From positions 377,922-441,921 of the forward strand of contig CAJNDS010002107.1 of the NCBI GenBank assembly GCA_905221605.1: 64,000 nt of DNA, given 5' to 3'. Below are positions 61,784-64,000 of the stretch, one piece after another. Origin of the DNA: Symbiodinium natans (lineage: Eukaryota > Sar > Dinophyceae > Suessiales > Symbiodiniaceae). A program made the translations under genes and the position numbers. Position 1 is the first letter of the stretch; the number at the start of each line of letters is the position of its first letter. A model generated the notes under the pieces. It was given only the letters and a program-made list of their open reading frames with translations, ran no database searches and had not been told where the DNA came from.

Positions 61784-62059
61784 GGTGGTTGCCTTCTCGA
61801 CGGTGTCGATCACCGTATTCTGCACAAACTCTACTGCATTGACGTCTTTCACCTTGTCGAAAGCTTTTTTCAAGTCGCCAGGCGAAAGGCCCGTGCCTGA
61901 GACGTCCTCGACCGCTTGTGCAATGTCATCGACGAATGGAATCTTGTTGGAAAGGCTCGCGTCTAAGGAATGGTGTGAAACCTTTTCCTTGTCGGACCTC
62001 TGCGCCTGTGCAGCAAGCAGGTCACAATAGAGTTTTGTGAAGCCAGGACTTGTGGGGCC
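61784..62059 (-). CDS. Upstream exon of the large repeat protein
   Basis: Up to 92 codons open on the minus strand below a TGA at 62060-62062. The predicted peptide is acidic and helical, with IPFVDDIAQAVEDVSGTGLS near its centre and a DLKKAFDKVKDVNAVEFVQN helix near its end. Its GC-rich, non-repetitive codon use matches the downstream exons. The upstream boundary could be after ATGAG at about 62060 or CACAAG at about 62050. It lacks a clear initiator, so at least one more 5' exon is expected. No family is recognised. Confidence 0.5.
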
Positions 62060-62251
62060 TCATGCCATCTCGAATTCAGAGAACTTTGAAGCGTTAAACA
62101 GGAGCATGATTCGACATGATTCGACCACATGCTAAAACTTGAAGCTGTTCCCATCCCTGCCTCGCGTTGCAGCAAAGCCTCTGCAGCGCTTTCAATCGGT
62201 GCCGCCGCAACCTCGGAGTCGTCAGTCACAGGGTCCTGCCGGCCATATTTT

Positions 62252-62413
62252 TCAGGCTGAGGTCTCGCTCTGTGGACACTCCAGGACAGGTCCCGGCGCC
62301 TTGTGGGCATTGGGATCGTAATTTCGCGTCTCGCGCTGGCGGTGGTGCTTGTCAAGGACTTTTTTCAGGACGTCCCCCGCTGCATGAGGATCCCGGCTTC
62401 TCTTCTTTGCCAT
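62252..62413 (-). CDS. Possible first exon or short gene, ATG at 62413
   Basis: A 53-codon frame begins ATG-GCA-AAG-AAG and is strongly basic (MAKKRSRDPHAAGDVLKKVL). It ends at a TGA at 62252-62254. A different frame just downstream (about 62245-62160) is also exon-like (DDSEVAAAPIESAAEALLQR). Both could be 5' exons of the large gene joined through small introns, but I could not find a unique set of splice sites. Confidence 0.25.
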   Translation of the reverse strand: MAKKRSRDPHAAGDVLKKVLDKHHRQRETRNYDPNAHKAPGPVLECPQSETSA

Positions 62414-62516
62414 TGCGACGTGCTCGACATCCAAGCCTTGGCTTCAACATCCGGCTTCACATGCGGATTCAGGCTGCAACAGGTGTGGCAAGAACAGCCA
62501 AGCAACCAACATGCCA

Positions 62517-63308
<792 letters not shown>

Positions 63309-63314
63309 TTTGCA

Positions 63315-63761
63315 TTGCACTCACTGCCAGAATCAGCATGTGGACCTCTGATCACTTTGGATCCTCGGCACGTCGGCTACTCTGTATCCGCCTTGGGAGC
63401 TCCAGCAGTCTTTGCTAGTTCGTACTTCACGCCCCTCGGGGCTGCTGAAGATTGTTGTGCACAGCTATGTTCGAGTATGTGGAATGCATCCGCCCCTCGG
63501 GGCTGCGATAGCGCTGTGCTGGCTGGGCACCCTACGACCGCTTCCTACTGGCTCACCTGCACCCGCGACTGCTGCAGTGCCGGCTGGCCCCGATGTTGTG
63601 TTGCAGGCTATAGCTGTGCGCTAGCTGAGTTTGGTGTGATTAAGGCGGGCAAGTGTGATATAGAAGGTCTCACCCGCCTTTTTTATTTCACAGTCCGGCC
63701 TTTTGGACTTCGAGAGGATCGCTTCCTCCAGATTGCCAGGTCTCACTACCTGCTATACTGA
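63315..63761 (+). CDS. Doubtful 148-codon open frame
   Basis: Begins on TTG just after the CAA array and ends at TGA 63759-63761. It is Cys-rich (about 14 Cys) without a regular spacing I recognise. It contains a repeated CGCCCCTCGGGGCTGC segment (near 63431 and 63489), itself a perfect GCCCC-TC-GGGGC-type hairpin. It could be an exon, but there is no start, no family and no partner. Confidence 0.2.
   Translation: MHSLPESACGPLITLDPRHVGYSVSALGAPAVFASSYFTPLGAAEDCCAQLCSSMWNASAPRGCDSAVLAGHPTTASYWLTCTRDCCSAGWPRCCVAGYSCALAEFGVIKAGKCDIEGLTRLFYFTVRPFGLREDRFLQIARSHYLLY
63642..63690 (+). terminator. Hairpin followed by a T run (terminator-like, function unknown)
   Basis: AAGGCGGG at 63642-63649 pairs with CCCGCCTT at 63673-63680 and is followed by TTTTATTT. 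It has the form of a bacterial intrinsic terminator, but in a nuclear genome this shape has no defined role. Listed as structure only. Confidence 0.25.
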
Positions 63762-64000
63762 ATCTGCTTTGGCAGAGTCTTAAGGATATTCAGGAGGAAA
63801 CCTCCTAATCTGATGCAATGAATCAATGAAGAAATTGAAGTTGGCACGGAGGCAGCCTCCGATATCAAGTACTCAGCACTGCAAAAGAGTGAAAAATAAG
63901 CGCGGCTACCCCGACACCCTACTGTGAGTCACTGCGTCCAGCACCCACGCACCAGCTGTTTAGCGAGCCGTACCTCTGGTGAGGCCGACACTCAGCGTTC
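63762..64000. other. Unique sequence with two small perfect hairpins
   Basis: AGGAGG-AAA-CCTCCT at 63792-63806 and CGGAGG-CAG-CCTCCG at 63847-63861 are 55 bp apart and similar to each other. No gene is recognised, and the window ends in unique sequence. Confidence 0.6.

Overview
The window looks like nuclear DNA of a dinoflagellate, most probably a Symbiodiniaceae-like alga. The evidence is a very high load of plant/dinoflagellate-type telomere heptamers (TTTAGGG on one strand, CCCTAAA on the other) scattered inside the sequence rather than at an end. There are also low gene density, GC-rich exon-like islands, no bacterial operon structure, and one large intron-containing gene for a repeat-rich LamG-like protein. 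A chromerid or other TTTAGGG-telomere protist is possible. The assignment rests on sequence character only.

Layout. From about 0.8 kb to 57 kb the window is a mosaic: interstitial telomere-like arrays of 20-250 bp, in both orientations and often alternating, separated by 100-1000 bp of mostly unique sequence. Many arrays have drifted into variants (TTTGGGG, CTTAGGG, TTTAGGGG, TTTAAGGG, 9-bp GGGCTTATG, CCCTCAAA). The spacers hold several families of short palindromic, MITE-like elements. Family A has TIR CTTGGAGGTTCATGGG, usually between TA dinucleotides. Family B has CCCTTATACTAACAGTCCTTA. Family C has GGGGCCT...AATTCGARTAGG. Family D has CTGGTTCTTAGTAGGGAATG. There are also isolated perfect or near-perfect hairpins, minisatellites, microsatellites (TA, TATATG, CAA, TCTGTG) and long G/C homopolymers. 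The exon-like pieces here are short and doubtful, except a 336-codon open frame for a multi-pass membrane protein at 40.7-41.7 kb on the minus strand.

From 57.86 kb to about 62.06 kb (minus strand) lies the best gene in the window, with at least three exons. It predicts a protein of more than 1,200 residues. An N-terminal helical segment is followed by five 58-residue two-cysteine repeats, a cysteine-containing region of unknown family, and two almost identical 207-residue Laminin-G/concanavalin-A-like domains encoded by a 621-bp tandem duplication. One of its short introns appears to be built largely of CCCTAAA repeats. Upstream lies a 532-bp pure (CAA)n tract with a degenerate trinucleotide border. 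The last 0.7 kb is unique sequence without a confident gene.

No rRNA, tRNA, CRISPR array, reverse transcriptase, transposase or spliced-leader gene was recognised. The coding calls beyond the two genes above are low-confidence exon candidates. Dinoflagellate genes are spliced and may use non-canonical splice sites, so exon ends are estimates.
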